64,000 bases of DNA from Pedobacter antarcticus (GTDB lineage Bacteria; Bacteroidota; Bacteroidia; Sphingobacteriales; Sphingobacteriaceae): the NCBI RefSeq assembly GCF_900112985.1, contig NZ_FONS01000001.1, forward strand, positions 617,730 to 681,729. The letters run 5' to 3'. Shown piece after piece: positions 1-9,788 of the stretch; positions within the stretch are counted from its first letter, which is position 1; each line of letters begins with the position of its first letter. The position numbers and the translations under genes are program-made. The notes beneath the pieces were generated by a model. It had not been told where the DNA came from. It worked only from the letters and a program-made list of their open reading frames with translations, and did no database searches.

Positions 1-1
1 A

Positions 2-370
2 TTAAGCCTAACGCTGTTCTGCAGTAATTCATTTGGTCAGTCACAGTTTGGAATGAATAGTTCCGCCGCCGTTAATTATAAACAGGCCGATAATGAACTC
101 AACAAGGTATATCAAACTATACTTAAAGAATATGCATCAAAGACTAAGTTTATAAAAAATATAAAGACTGCTCAACGTCTTTGGCTCAAACTTCGAGACG
201 CCGATCTAGAGGCCAGATTTCCTGAAAAAGGACAGTATGGAACTGCGGAATCATTATGTAGGGCGACCTACCTGACATCATTAACCAGAGATCGCATCAA
301 AGTTCTTAAAGTTTGGGTAGATGGTATTCCTGAAGGAGACGTTTGTAATGGATCGGTGAAAACCCGTTAG
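2..370 (+). CDS. LprI/DUF1311-like secreted protein, 5' end outside window
   Basis: The frame is open to the left edge, so the true start lies outside the window; the first ATG inside it is at 53. The residues before that ATG (LSLTLFCSNSFGQSQFG) look like the end of a signal peptide, so ATG 53 is not the real start. The mature part has the pattern of the lysozyme-inhibitor LprI N-terminal domain (DUF1311): ADNELNKVYQ near the start, then AQRLWLKLRDADLEARF, and a Cys in SLCRATYL. Proteins of this domain are small and exported; for most the role is unknown, and lysozyme inhibition is shown only for a few. Assignment to the domain is fairly safe, function is not. It converges on the broken MFS gene. 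Confidence 0.7.
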   Translation, partial: LSLTLFCSNSFGQSQFGMNSSAAVNYKQADNELNKVYQTILKEYASKTKFIKNIKTAQRLWLKLRDADLEARFPEKGQYGTAESLCRATYLTSLTRDRIKVLKVWVDGIPEGDVCNGSVKTR

Positions 371-395
371 GAATAATATTCATAAGAATCGGCTA

Positions 396-1810
396 TTATT
401 GTTTATCCTCAGATTTCATATTATCGCCATCTTTAAAATGAAGCCTTCTAAAAATTAATCCTGAAATGATAGTTAATAGTCCAACTACTAAAAAAGTATA
501 TCTGAACGCATTATGAATCTCGTCATTTATTAGTGTTACATCGCCCTGAAAATCTTCAGCACGATGAGTCCAAAGGCAATACCAAAACCAATGGCCAATT
601 GCTGATTAACTGAAATCAACGAATTCCCGCTACTGGTATGATATTGGCGCAAGTCGGCAATAGAAATGGTGTTCATTGCCGTGAACTGGATCGAGTTGAA
701 GAACCCCAATATCGCAATAATAGGCATATACCAGTAGATCGACGCGTTTACCCCCGGTATAGCCATACAACAAATTAAAATGCCAATAATAAAAGTGTTA
801 GTCATTAAGGTTAACCGATAACCAAACCGATTTAAAATTCCAATTACCGCAGATTTGCCGAACATGGCTGTGATAGCCATTGGTGCCACTATCCATCCAG
901 AAGTTACCGCCGATCTTCCGTAAGCAATCTGAATCATCATAGGGAGTAAAAGTGGAATAGCACTAATTCCCAGGCGCGTAGCCAGATTACCTACAATACC
1001 AACTCTGAATGTTCTCACTTTAAACAGGTTCAAAGGAAAGATAGGATTGTTATCCGTCGAAGCATGGCGATAATAGAAATACAACATTAAAAATCCAGAT
1101 AAGAAGACTAGTAACACCGGCGTAACATAGAGCGTATTACCAAATAACTCAAGGGCTACCGATAATAGCAAGGAAGCTGCAGCGAAAATGAGGAAACCTT
1201 TCAGATCAAAATCAATAATCGGAGATTTATAGTCAGGCATAAAACGAATGCTCAAAACAATTCCAATTAGGCCAATAGGTATATTAATTATGAAAATCCA
1301 GTGCCATGATAAGTAATCGACCATATAGCCACCCACCAATGGCCCTAGAACTGGACCGATTAACGCAGGAATAATAGCATAGTTCATTGCTTTTAATAAT
1401 TCATTTTTTGGGAAAGTTTTGATTAGCGCCAGTTTTCCGACGGGAATCATTAAACTACCACCCACCCCCTGTATCATCCTTGCAATTACCAACTGTATCA
1501 GATTATGAGAAAGTGAACAAAACAGAGAGCCTGCACTAAATAAGACCAATGCAAAAATGAAGACCTTTTTGGTGCCGAATTTATCTGAAAGAAATCCGCT
1601 AACCGGCATAAATACAGCTAGAGTCAGCACATAACTAATGATCGCATTCTGCATATTCAATGGCGACTCATTAAAATCTTTAGCTATGGCCGGTAATGAT
1701 GTATTCAGGATCGTCGAATCGAGCATCTGCATGAAAATGGCGGTACCTAGAATAATAGGAAGTATTTTTTTTGTGGATTCCAGAGGTTGCGTCAATAGAT
1801 TTGGACTCAT
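396..1810 (-). pseudogene. MFS multidrug efflux transporter (DHA2/EmrB-QacA type), frameshifted near its 3' end
   Basis: The intact frame (1810 to 536) encodes 424 residues: a proton-driven drug exporter of the 14-TM type, with MQMLDSTILNTSLPAIA in TM1, the loop motif GFLSDKFGTKK and motif-C-like ALIGPVLGPLVGGY. It stops after KIFRAM. Shifting by one base near 548, the same strand continues open to a stop at 396-398, encoding a further TM helix (YTFLVVGLLTIISGLIF) and a polar tail typical of the end of this family. One extra T in the TTTT run (AAAA on the plus strand, about 548-552) would restore a protein of about 470 residues. Either a real mutation or a homopolymer base-calling error. Divergent from the FAD monooxygenase at 1962, a pairing that suggests xenobiotic resistance. 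Confidence 0.8.
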
Positions 1811-1961
1811 AAGACTTATTTTGTTTTAAAATAACGATTAACCGATTCAAATGTTCTGCAGGTTTGATTATCAGGGCCGGCCTGCGCATCACACGGGATT
1901 GCCATCACCATGATATTAATGAGCAAAATCATATAACGGTTACCTTTAATTAATCAAGAAT

Positions 1962-3167
1962 ATGAAAAGTGGAAATAAAAAAGTTCTGGTGTCCGGAGCA
2001 AGTATTGCAGGCCCAACCCTGGCTTTCTGGTTAGCCAAATATGGCTTCGATGTAACTGTAATAGAACGTTCCAAATCATTAAGACTAGGTGGCCAGAATC
2101 TGGATATAAGAGGTGCTGGTCGCTCTATAACCAGACTAATGGGTTTAGAAGACGAAATCCTTGCAGCTAATACAGGCGAGATAGGCCTGCAGTTTGTAAA
2201 CAAAAACAACCAGGTAGAAGCTGCATTCCCAATAGACGGCGCCAATGGGTTTACAAGTGAGGCAGAAATCTTAAGAGGTGACCTGGTAAATATATTATAC
2301 AACGCAACAAAAAAGAAAGTGAAGTATGTCTTTGGGATACACATCACAGCCATTGACCAGGGTGATGACAGAGTCACCACAACTTTTAACGACGGAAGAA
2401 TAGATATTTTTGATTTGCTGATAGCCGCAGAAGGCGTTCGTTCTACAACAAGATATCTCCTATTTGGAGATGAACCGGAAATTAAATTCGTCGGACTATA
2501 TAATGCATGGTACACAATCCCTAAAAACGATACAGATACAAAGTGGGCCCGTTGGTATACAGCACCGGGGTCAAGGGTTATGGTAATCCGTCCCGATAAC
2601 CAGGGTACCGTGCGGGCATCATTTAGCTTTCTTTCTGATAATTTGAGTTATCAAAACCTATCGAACAGCGAACAGAAAAAGGTATTAAAAGAAAAACTTT
2701 CCGGCGCCGGCTGGGAAGAAAACCGACTGATGAAAGAAGTTGAAAAAAATGATGATGTATATTTTGATGGTGTTAGCCAGGTACATGCACCAAGATGGTT
2801 TAACGGTCGTGCAGGCATGATTGGTGATGCTGCATATTGCCCTACACCCCTTACAGGTATGGGTACTACGCTAGCAATTGTAGGTGCTTACTTATTGGCG
2901 GGAGAACTATCCCGGCATGAGAAGCATAAAGACGCTTTTGCGGCTTATGAAGAACGCATGCGTCCTTTCGTAAATAACGTTCAAAAGCTGCCGCCAGGAG
3001 TTCCATGGCTTGCCCATCCGAAATCTAAATTTGGCGTAAAAGTGGTTAATACAATGGCCGGAATTTTAGCAAGTCGCCCGGCAAGAAAAATCAGTAAGTT
3101 ATTTGCCAGTAAAGACGAAGACCCTACAAAAGACAAAATAGACTTACCTGATTTTACGAGTCAATAG
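1962..3167 (+). CDS. FAD-dependent monooxygenase (TetX/PhzS-like)
   Basis: 401 residues, normal for single-component group A flavin monooxygenases that hydroxylate aromatic compounds or antibiotics using NAD(P)H. The N-terminal Rossmann FAD site is a GxSxxG variant (G12 to G17, GASIAGPT) with the ribose-binding acidic residue at E35. The second FAD motif, GDAAYCPTPLTGMG, begins at G288. There is no signal peptide, so it is cytoplasmic. The MFS efflux gene starts about 150 bp away in the opposite direction, so the two may share a control region. The TetX family includes tetracycline-inactivating enzymes, but this protein is only distantly similar in its motifs, so substrate is unknown. A second, different monooxygenase of this type lies at 13592. 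Confidence 0.85.
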   Translation: MKSGNKKVLVSGASIAGPTLAFWLAKYGFDVTVIERSKSLRLGGQNLDIRGAGRSITRLMGLEDEILAANTGEIGLQFVNKNNQVEAAFPIDGANGFTSEAEILRGDLVNILYNATKKKVKYVFGIHITAIDQGDDRVTTTFNDGRIDIFDLLIAAEGVRSTTRYLLFGDEPEIKFVGLYNAWYTIPKNDTDTKWARWYTAPGSRVMVIRPDNQGTVRASFSFLSDNLSYQNLSNSEQKKVLKEKLSGAGWEENRLMKEVEKNDDVYFDGVSQVHAPRWFNGRAGMIGDAAYCPTPLTGMGTTLAIVGAYLLAGELSRHEKHKDAFAAYEERMRPFVNNVQKLPPGVPWLAHPKSKFGVKVVNTMAGILASRPARKISKLFASKDEDPTKDKIDLPDFTSQ

Positions 3168-3188
3168 TTTCGTTTAATCGCTGGATGA

Positions 3189-3611
3189 TTATTGCTTATT
3201 CACTTCTGCATATTCATCTCCCGTAACCGGAGTTTTCCAGGTTACACTGTTACCATCAGCAATATTGGACACTGCGATGTGTACCATTTTATGATCTGCA
3301 GACGCTCCGTGCCAATGTTCTACTTCCTTAGGGATAGCGACTACTGTCCCTTTTTGGAGCACCTGTGCTGGTTTACCACGTTCCTGATACCATCCTTTTC
3401 CTTCGATAACGAGCAAAACCTGACCAATTGGATGTGTGTGCCAGTATGTTCTCCCGCCAGCGCTGAATGTCACCTGCCCAACAGTATATAAGCCCTCAAT
3501 TTGTTCAGGACTTACTAAAGTCTGAACATGCACCTCACCACTGAACCAGTTCTCAGGTCCTCGGTTTCCAAGTGGAAAGATTGTTTCATTTTCACTATCT
3601 GTTATTTCCAT
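3189..3611 (-). CDS. small cupin protein
   Basis: 140 residues, one conserved cupin barrel. Motif 1 is visible as WHTHPIGQVLLVIEGKGW, giving likely metal ligands H58, H60 and Q64; motif 2 is EVEHWHGA with H99/H101. The arrangement matches the family that includes (R)-mandelonitrile lyase-type cupins and cupins commonly encoded beside carboxymuconolactone decarboxylase proteins in Bacteroidetes. Reaction unknown. No signal peptide. It converges on the FAD monooxygenase (21 bp between stops). Confidence 0.8.
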   Translation of the reverse strand: MEITDSENETIFPLGNRGPENWFSGEVHVQTLVSPEQIEGLYTVGQVTFSAGGRTYWHTHPIGQVLLVIEGKGWYQERGKPAQVLQKGTVVAIPKEVEHWHGASADHKMVHIAVSNIADGNSVTWKTPVTGDEYAEVNKQ

Positions 3612-3709
3612 GTTTTCTTCCTTATTTTAAGTATTATATAACATTTGTTTTATTTCCTGATGACATCACAAACGTCGGAAACATTAGACTATATATTGTT
3701 ATATAAATA

Positions 3710-3743
3710 ACGGCTAATCATACCATTTTTACTGATTAGCCGT
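3710..3743 (-). terminator. hairpin downstream of the UspA gene
   Basis: A perfect 11-bp inverted repeat (ACGGCTAATCA / TGATTAGCCGT) with a 12-nt loop sits 50 bp past the stop of the minus-strand UspA gene and upstream of the cupin gene. The following tail on the minus strand is T-rich but interrupted, so termination may be imperfect. Confidence 0.6.
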
Positions 3744-3796
3744 ATTTGCAAGAATTAGGAATAACGAAAACACCTATAAGAGGCTTAACAACCGAC

Positions 3797-4618
3797 TTAA
3801 AGTGGAATAGAAAGCAGTGGAATTTCCAGACCAGAAGCTAGCATGCGCGTTTTACTTTTGTGTACGAGAGATGCCCAAAAACCGTATTTCTTAGGAACCA
3901 TAATTAAAAGCTCTGCTTGGAAAGCTATAATTTCCTTACCAATTTCTTCTATGACGGCACTGGAACGAACGTTTTTATGAGAATATGTAACACCCTCAAG
4001 ACCATCGTTAATAATATCAATAGCCAGCGTTGCCGAATCACTGTTTCTTAACTCTTCTATTTTTTCATCAACGAAAAACACCTCGATCTGTGAATGCAAA
4101 TCTGAGGATAGATTTCTGACCTGCTCCAGTACCTTAGCGGGTACCCCCTGCAGCACGTCACAGGCAAATAGTATCTTTTTCATTCCTGTAAATTTAGCAC
4201 CTGATGGTATAGCCAAAACAGGGAATTTCATTTTCTTAATTACAGCAGTAGTCGTGTTGCCCATTAGATCCTGCTCCAAACTTTTTGTGGACATACCAAG
4301 TACCACCAGACTCGCCTCATATTTTAGTAAAAGATTTTTCAATTCATCTTCAACGAATGAATAACTAGCTTCATAAGCAACCTGAATACCATAATTTACA
4401 CTAACTGTCTCCGCACATTTTTTCAATTTACCTTGATTTTTTTCAAGCATTTCCTGAAAACTTTCAGCAGTCAGCAATGTATTGGCGGCATGAACAGGAA
4501 CAATAAATGCGTTATATATTATTAATTTTGCGTTAAACTGCCGACATAAAGCCGCAGCATATTCAACAGCATTATCAGCAATAGCTGAAAAATCTGTCGC
4601 AACGAGGATCTTGATCAT
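3797..4618 (-). CDS. universal stress protein, tandem UspA domains
   Basis: 273 residues, the double-domain length common in Bacteroidetes. Domain 1 (about 1-145) starts with MIKILVATDFSAIADNAVEYAA, the usual strand and helix of UspA, and ends with an ATP-loop-like GMSTKSLEQDLMGNTTT. Domain 2 (about 150-273) is more divergent and has no clear ATP loop; it ends LASGLEIPLLSIPL. Cytoplasmic. These proteins help survival under starvation, oxygen or energy stress; the exact role here is not shown. It is transcribed alone, with a hairpin after its stop. Confidence 0.85.
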   Translation of the reverse strand: MIKILVATDFSAIADNAVEYAAALCRQFNAKLIIYNAFIVPVHAANTLLTAESFQEMLEKNQGKLKKCAETVSVNYGIQVAYEASYSFVEDELKNLLLKYEASLVVLGMSTKSLEQDLMGNTTTAVIKKMKFPVLAIPSGAKFTGMKKILFACDVLQGVPAKVLEQVRNLSSDLHSQIEVFFVDEKIEELRNSDSATLAIDIINDGLEGVTYSHKNVRSSAVIEEIGKEIIAFQAELLIMVPKKYGFWASLVHKSKTRMLASGLEIPLLSIPL

Positions 4619-4797
4619 AGAGGATTTATATTTTTATAAGTTCAATCAGAGAGTACTTATGTGATAACTCGCATAAGTACTGTAAATATCACCACTCAGA
4701 CCTCTAGATAAAATAGTGAAAAGTCGTTAATATATGTCTAAAGCTCCTTTTTTTATATTTTAGATCCAACACCACCTGGAAGTTACGCCCAGTCAAT

Positions 4798-7017
4798 TTA
4801 GCGCGCTAAATCATTATTTTCTATTCCCCCTCTGATTTTACTGATGCGATCCTTTAGACCTCCGAAATTGTAATTTAGGCTGATGTTGAATGATCTGAAG
4901 TAATTACGTGTCTCATTTACCTGAGTAAACTGCGGACCAAAACTCGTATTTACACTATTCCTGTATTTAGTAAAAGGATTTTTAACTCCACCACCGATAC
5001 TGAATTTGTCTTTAATGATATTCTTATTGAAATTAAATGCGCTGTAAAAAAAGCCATTCGTATACCCCTGTAAGCCCGTCGGATTACGGCTGTTTAAACC
5101 CAGGTCTGCATTTAAAGCCCAGCCATGGCTAAGACGTACAACGTTTGACAAGGTGACAGCATACATCAACAAATCATTATTTACCGGCTGGCCGTTATCC
5201 TCTCCGCTAAGCCAAAGGTATGTCGCATTTCCGTTAATGTTCAGGTTGTATATGCTGGTTACTGGGTAGCCTAAGTTAAAGTTACTTCCTATGCTACTAG
5301 ATTTTCCAGTATTGGCGTAAGTTATCCGTGTAATCTGCGTAACTGGATTAAAGCTGAGCACCTGCAAATCCAAGTTGTTCATAAACGAATAATTGAGTCC
5401 AATATTCACCGCCAGTTTTTTGTTACTGCCATACCCGAACTGGATATCATTTAACAGAACCGGCTTTAGTTCAGGATTCCCGGTCACTTCGTAGTTTGGG
5501 TTTGAACGGTCCACATATGGATTAAGCCTATTGATACCCGGCCTCCTGATCCTTTGCGAAAAGCCGAAGTTGATACTGCTGCCGTCCTTAAACCCCTTAC
5601 CAACAGCTACAGAGGGAATGACGTTTAAATAATTTTGGTCGGCAACTGAAGTTGTACTAGAGAAGTCGGCACGGATTATCGTTTCTTCAAGCCTAATACC
5701 TGCATTGATATTCCAGGTGCTTAAATTCAGCCGGTAAGAGTTATATGCACTGAACACGTTTTGGGTGTTGCTAAACGAATTGGAAATTGCCTGATCCTTT
5801 TGGTACCAACCCGATATCGGGTTTAATTGACTATAGTCAAAATCACTATCATTTTTCCGCAGTATTCCTTTTATCCCAGCCTCAATGCTCAGTTTTTTAA
5901 CTGGTGTAACAAAATCAATCTGAAACGTGTGTTCTTTAAATCGCTGGCGATCTGTTTGCACAAAGTCTGGAGTCGTAAAATTCATACGGTCACCAAAAGC
6001 CACACTGCCCCTCCTGTCGTTCAGATTAGTACTAAACAGATACGAGAATGTAAGTAACCTGTTTTTTACCGATTTAAAGCCCATTTCATAATTAAGGCCT
6101 GCATCTGTACCATAACCAGTTGCCCTGTTATCGTTTTCAGCAATATATCGCTGTAAAGATCCCTCTGATTCTATCAGGTCCGATGCCTGTGCAGTATAAC
6201 CGTTTACAAGGCTGCCATTGTAATTTACTTGTGCTGTCAATAAGTTCAAGGTATCAATCATATAACTCAGTTCTGTCCCAAAATATACAGTCTTGTTATT
6301 GGAGTGCTGATTGCCTTGCTGATCTAGTGTGGTACCAGTAGCATCAATCCTTTTATTACGATTAAAGGTCTTTGGCGAATGGTCAATACCGCCGCCTCCA
6401 AAAGCAGACATCCCGAAACGACCACTCTTAGCCGTAAATGCTCCTCCAATACCCGGACCGCCAACCGGGAAGCTTTCATTAATATTTACCGAGCCGTTGA
6501 ACCCGTCGTTTATTTTTTTAGCCGTAATAATATTAATGATGCCAGCCAACCCTTCCGCGTCGTACTTAGATGGCGGGGTCGTAATAACCTCTATTCGCTC
6601 TATCGTAGACGCAGGGATACTTTTCAATACCGCTTTAAGATTACCTTCCAGGCTACCGGATGGTTTTCCGTTAATGAGCACTTTAAAGCTTGAATTTCCT
6701 TTCATCAGCAAATTATCATCACCATCTACTGAGAGATATGGGATTTTACGCATCATCGTAAGCACATTATTACTTTTACTTTCAGGATCCGCTTTCAGAT
6801 CATAAATTACCCTGTCGGCCTTTCGCAGGATCACTGGTCGGCCAGCAGTTATGGCCACTTCCTCTAAGCCAACTATACTGTCATTTTTCGTTAAAGAATC
6901 AGCTTTGACTGCGTTGCTACGGGAATTCACTACGGTCTGGCCAAAGGTCGCGATGGTTTGAGTTAGGAGTACAGTACTGATCATAGCCAACTGTATGATA
7001 GCATATTTAAGTTTCAT
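4798..7017 (-). CDS. outer-membrane beta-barrel protein with plug domain (TonB receptor-like)
   Basis: About 739 residues from the start I prefer, ATG at 7015-7017, because it begins a clean signal peptide (MKLKYAIIQLAMISTVLLTQ); the frame could start 15 codons upstream. Residues about 50-150 form a plug-like domain (LRKADRVIYDL, VLINGKPSG, SIPASTIERIEVITTPPSKY, AGIINIITAKK). The rest is beta-barrel, ending in short amphipathic strands (FNISLNYNFGG). This fits the Bacteroidetes family of outer-membrane beta-barrel proteins annotated as OMP_b-brl_3. It lacks an obvious carboxypeptidase-like N-terminal repeat. Ligand unknown; no SusD gene or transport partner lies beside it. Confidence 0.8.
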   Translation of the reverse strand: MKLKYAIIQLAMISTVLLTQTIATFGQTVVNSRSNAVKADSLTKNDSIVGLEEVAITAGRPVILRKADRVIYDLKADPESKSNNVLTMMRKIPYLSVDGDDNLLMKGNSSFKVLINGKPSGSLEGNLKAVLKSIPASTIERIEVITTPPSKYDAEGLAGIINIITAKKINDGFNGSVNINESFPVGGPGIGGAFTAKSGRFGMSAFGGGGIDHSPKTFNRNKRIDATGTTLDQQGNQHSNNKTVYFGTELSYMIDTLNLLTAQVNYNGSLVNGYTAQASDLIESEGSLQRYIAENDNRATGYGTDAGLNYEMGFKSVKNRLLTFSYLFSTNLNDRRGSVAFGDRMNFTTPDFVQTDRQRFKEHTFQIDFVTPVKKLSIEAGIKGILRKNDSDFDYSQLNPISGWYQKDQAISNSFSNTQNVFSAYNSYRLNLSTWNINAGIRLEETIIRADFSSTTSVADQNYLNVIPSVAVGKGFKDGSSINFGFSQRIRRPGINRLNPYVDRSNPNYEVTGNPELKPVLLNDIQFGYGSNKKLAVNIGLNYSFMNNLDLQVLSFNPVTQITRITYANTGKSSSIGSNFNLGYPVTSIYNLNINGNATYLWLSGEDNGQPVNNDLLMYAVTLSNVVRLSHGWALNADLGLNSRNPTGLQGYTNGFFYSAFNFNKNIIKDKFSIGGGVKNPFTKYRNSVNTSFGPQFTQVNETRNYFRSFNISLNYNFGGLKDRISKIRGGIENNDLAR

Positions 7018-7119
7018 AATAGAAAGTGTAAATTGGTGTAATATTGGACATAACGATCCCATCAGGCGTATTTATCCTTTAGTATTGGTTAGAAGAAGAA
7101 TGGTATTCAGTTAGAAAAC

Positions 7120-7467
7120 CTATAGCCTATCGCTATTCTTTTGGTTTTTTAAAAAGAGGTAGTAAAGCAGAAATCCCGCAGCAATAAAGATCATTTCTAT
7201 ACCATATGGCAGAGGTGAATCCTCCGCGCTAAAGGGTACAAACTCCAGAACGACAAACCCAATCCCTGCAAATAGCAAAAGTAAACCCCATTTTACGGCT
7301 TCATTTCCAGAGCCTGATAATTGAGCCAGAAACTTAAGACCTGTTTCATCTAATGGGCCTGCATCGATAATCCGTTTCTTCAACTTGTAGTTGTAAAGAG
7401 CAAGGATGAATATGGCGATAAGTATAAAAAATACAATGACAATTATAAATGGCATTAAATGTTTCAT
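7120..7467 (-). CDS. small two- or three-TM membrane protein (DUF6249-like)
   Basis: I choose the ATG at 7465-7467 (115 residues, MKHLMPFIIV...). The longer frame, starting at 7566, would leave only 27 bp to the divergent sigma factor gene, too little for two promoters. The protein has an N-terminal TM helix, a short cytoplasmic basic stretch (YNYKLKKRIIDAG), then a soluble stretch and two more hydrophobic segments (WGLLLLFAGIGFVVLEF and IEMIFIAAGFLLYYLFL). This is the pattern of DUF6249 proteins, which often sit opposite ECF sigma genes in this phylum. Function unknown. Confidence 0.65.
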   Translation of the reverse strand: MKHLMPFIIVIVFFILIAIFILALYNYKLKKRIIDAGPLDETGLKFLAQLSGSGNEAVKWGLLLLFAGIGFVVLEFVPFSAEDSPLPYGIEMIFIAAGFLLYYLFLKNQKNSDRL

Positions 7468-7593
7468 GACGTTATTGATTAGGTTATTTGCTACAGTAGT
7501 CAGCATACCCACTACCACGGTTGCAATTATTTTAATAAATATTTTATTTCTTGATTTTGCAACCACTAATGTACATATCTTGACTACTGTAAT

Positions 7594-8151
7594 ATGTTTG
7601 ATGAGAATGCGATCGTAAACAGGGTATTAAACAAAGATCTACGTGCCTTTGAATTATTGGTAAAGCAATATGAGCAGCTCGTTTTCTTTGTCATCCACCG
7701 TTTGGTTCAAGACAAGCAGAACAAAGAGGATATCTGTCAGGAAGTTTTTATTAAAATACATCAAAGCCTTCCGTCATTCCGATTTCAGTCAAAACTATCC
7801 ACATGGATCGCGAGGATAACCTATTTAACTGCTGTAAACTATGTTAAGAGCACTAAAAACAGATTATCTCATGAGTACCCTGAAAATATCGACAATTATC
7901 ATTTCACAGATGAAAATCCGGAAAGGGAGCTAATAAAAAAGAATACGTCGGCTTATGTTAACCACCTTATCTCACAAATGCCACATCACTATAAGACAGT
8001 TTTAACCTTATATCATCTGAACGAGTTTTCATTAGCTGAAATTAAGGACATAACAGGAATTCCCGAAGGCACAGCGAAGAGCTATCTCTTCAGGGCACGT
8101 AAATTATTGAAAGAGAAAATTGAAAAAGATCTTAAAAGAGAAAATACATGA
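7594..8151 (+). CDS. ECF-type RNA polymerase sigma factor
   Basis: 185 residues with the two ECF domains. Region 2 spans about 15-80 (FELLVKQYEQLVFFVIHRLV, then DICQEVFIKIHQSLPSF and STWIARITYLTAVNYVK). Region 4 spans about 125-180 (MPHHYKTVLTLYHLNEFSLAEIKDITG, GTAKSYLFRARKLLKEK), the helix-turn-helix that reads the -35 element. It overlaps the next gene by 4 bp (ATGA), so the two are translationally coupled. Expected role: stress- or envelope-responsive transcription, held by the downstream membrane protein. Confidence 0.9.
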   Translation: MFDENAIVNRVLNKDLRAFELLVKQYEQLVFFVIHRLVQDKQNKEDICQEVFIKIHQSLPSFRFQSKLSTWIARITYLTAVNYVKSTKNRLSHEYPENIDNYHFTDENPERELIKKNTSAYVNHLISQMPHHYKTVLTLYHLNEFSLAEIKDITGIPEGTAKSYLFRARKLLKEKIEKDLKRENT

Positions 8152-8561
8152 AAAAGTTAAATGATGATGCCCTGCAGGAGTTATTGAGTAACAACCTAAG
8201 CTCAAATGAGGATAACTTGAGTGTAAAAGAAGCCGATAACCTTTTAGCCTACCAAAATTTATTTAAAATCCTGGAGACTGAGCCTGCACAAGGCCTATCT
8301 TTTAGTTTTGCGTCAAACGTAAGAAGAAAACTACAAGGACGCCTTAACCGTAAAAGTGATATGCGATTCAATATGATGGCGGCGAGCATTTTTATACTGT
8401 GCCTATTGCTGGGTTATGGATTATTACAATTAATCAGTCAAACTGCCGCTGATCTGGTCTGGAGTATGGTTTTAGAGTTTAAATGGTTGCTGTTATCACT
8501 AACCTGCTTGTTTTTTGGAATACTGCTAACAGACCAGCAGCTGACAAAAAGGGAATACTAA
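8148..8561 (+). CDS. putative membrane anti-sigma or regulatory partner of the ECF sigma factor
   Basis: 137 residues. The cytoplasmic N-terminal half (about 1-75) is polar and helical; the C-terminal half has two TM helices (MAASIFILCLLLGYGLLQLI and WLLLSLTCLFFGILL). The 4-bp overlap with the sigma factor gene and this topology suggest an anti-sigma factor, but the HxxxCxxC zinc signature of ZAS anti-sigma proteins is absent, so the role rests on position rather than on a recognised domain. Confidence 0.6.
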   Translation: MKKLNDDALQELLSNNLSSNEDNLSVKEADNLLAYQNLFKILETEPAQGLSFSFASNVRRKLQGRLNRKSDMRFNMMAASIFILCLLLGYGLLQLISQTAADLVWSMVLEFKWLLLSLTCLFFGILLTDQQLTKREY

Positions 8562-8570
8562 AGCAAGCGG

Positions 8571-9788
8571 TTAATCCACTTGCTTTAGAAAAGGTATGCG
8601 CACGTTAAAGCAAGCACCTGATTCTGTCATATTATGAACCTCCAGAGTGCCACCTAAACCGTGTATCAAATGCTTAACCAATGCGAGTCCGAACCCATAG
8701 CCTTTTTCTCCATATGTGCCGTCCGTACTTGAATTGCCACCATCTTTCAGGTGCCTGAGTGCCTCTTCACTAATCCCTGCACCATTATCTGAGATCACTA
8801 AACTGAGCATATACTCCTGCTTCTGTTCAATTAAACTCAAATCAACTTTAACCGTTCCACTTTCGGGTGTAAACTTAATCGCGTTGGATATCAGATTGCC
8901 TGTGATCTGCAGCAATTTATTTTTTGGGAAAGGAGATAAAGTATTGCCGTCGTTAGTTTGTATTTGCAGATTGATACCTTTGTTTTTAGCCTGGGCATTG
9001 TAGAGATCTTCCAATTTGGATTTAAACACACTAAGATTCATTTCATTTTCCGCAAGTTTCGCACATTTCTGATCTTCGGTAAGAATCTCATCGGCCAGCT
9101 CTAGCAGTGATTTACTACTTTTGTTTATCAGCTGGATAAATTCCAGTACTTCACCAAGATTATTGCTGTTACCTTGCTGAACAATAATATTAGACAAGCC
9201 AATAATCCCGGCCAGCGGTCCGCGAATGTCATGGGCCACTTTACTTTTTGTTTCATTAGCGCCTTTCACCTGACATTGCAGGTCTCTTATAACCCGGTAA
9301 GTATGGATACGGTTTATCACCTGATCAGCGATAATTTTCAGCATTTCAATTTTCTCAGGGCTCAGATGCTTAGGTTGCTTATCTACCACACATAAGGCGC
9401 CCAGCTGGTGCCCTTCAGTATCTGTAAGCGGTACACCAAAATAATACCGGAGTGCCAATGGCGCTTTTGTAAAATCCATATCTTTAAACCGCTTGTCTAA
9501 CAACAGATCTGAAACTTCAAATTGTGGTTGTCCCATTATGGTATATTGACACAGAGAGTCCTCTCTGGGCACTTGTTCTATATCCAATCCCTGGCCGGAA
9601 ATAGTCCATGTGGTATAGGAATCAATTAGGTTAATCAGGGAAATGTCCGTTCCTGCTATTTTTGCAGCAAGCATAGCCAGATCTTTAAATTCATCAGAAA
9701 GTTCGGAATAATCCAGGTCAAGCTCAGATAAGCTCAACAATCTTTGCATCTCGTCTTGTGGTACTGGGAAAGTTTCTTCTAACATCAT
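8571..9788 (-). CDS. GAF-domain sensor histidine kinase
   Basis: 405 residues. A GAF sensor domain covers about 28-165 (LCVVDKQPKHLS near its end). The dimerisation helix follows with the phosphoacceptor in KVAHDIRGPLAGIIGLS (H186). The catalytic domain has the N box NLISNAIKFTPESG, G1 DNGAGIS and G2 GYGFGLALVKHL. There are no TM segments or signal peptide, so it is a soluble kinase, likely sensing a small cytoplasmic ligand. No response regulator gene is adjacent, so its partner is elsewhere. Start could also be the second Met. Confidence 0.9.
   Translation of the reverse strand: MMLEETFPVPQDEMQRLLSLSELDLDYSELSDEFKDLAMLAAKIAGTDISLINLIDSYTTWTISGQGLDIEQVPREDSLCQYTIMGQPQFEVSDLLLDKRFKDMDFTKAPLALRYYFGVPLTDTEGHQLGALCVVDKQPKHLSPEKIEMLKIIADQVINRIHTYRVIRDLQCQVKGANETKSKVAHDIRGPLAGIIGLSNIIVQQGNSNNLGEVLEFIQLINKSSKSLLELADEILTEDQKCAKLAENEMNLSVFKSKLEDLYNAQAKNKGINLQIQTNDGNTLSPFPKNKLLQITGNLISNAIKFTPESGTVKVDLSLIEQKQEYMLSLVISDNGAGISEEALRHLKDGGNSSTDGTYGEKGYGFGLALVKHLIHGLGGTLEVHNMTESGACFNVRIPFLKQVD

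Noticed and set aside
536..560. Programmed ribosomal frameshift in the MFS gene
   Set aside because: No slippery heptamer or downstream structure seen; indel is the simpler cause.
1680..1892. Open frame opposite the start of the MFS gene
   Set aside because: Overlaps the MFS coding sequence, has no known product and low-complexity composition.
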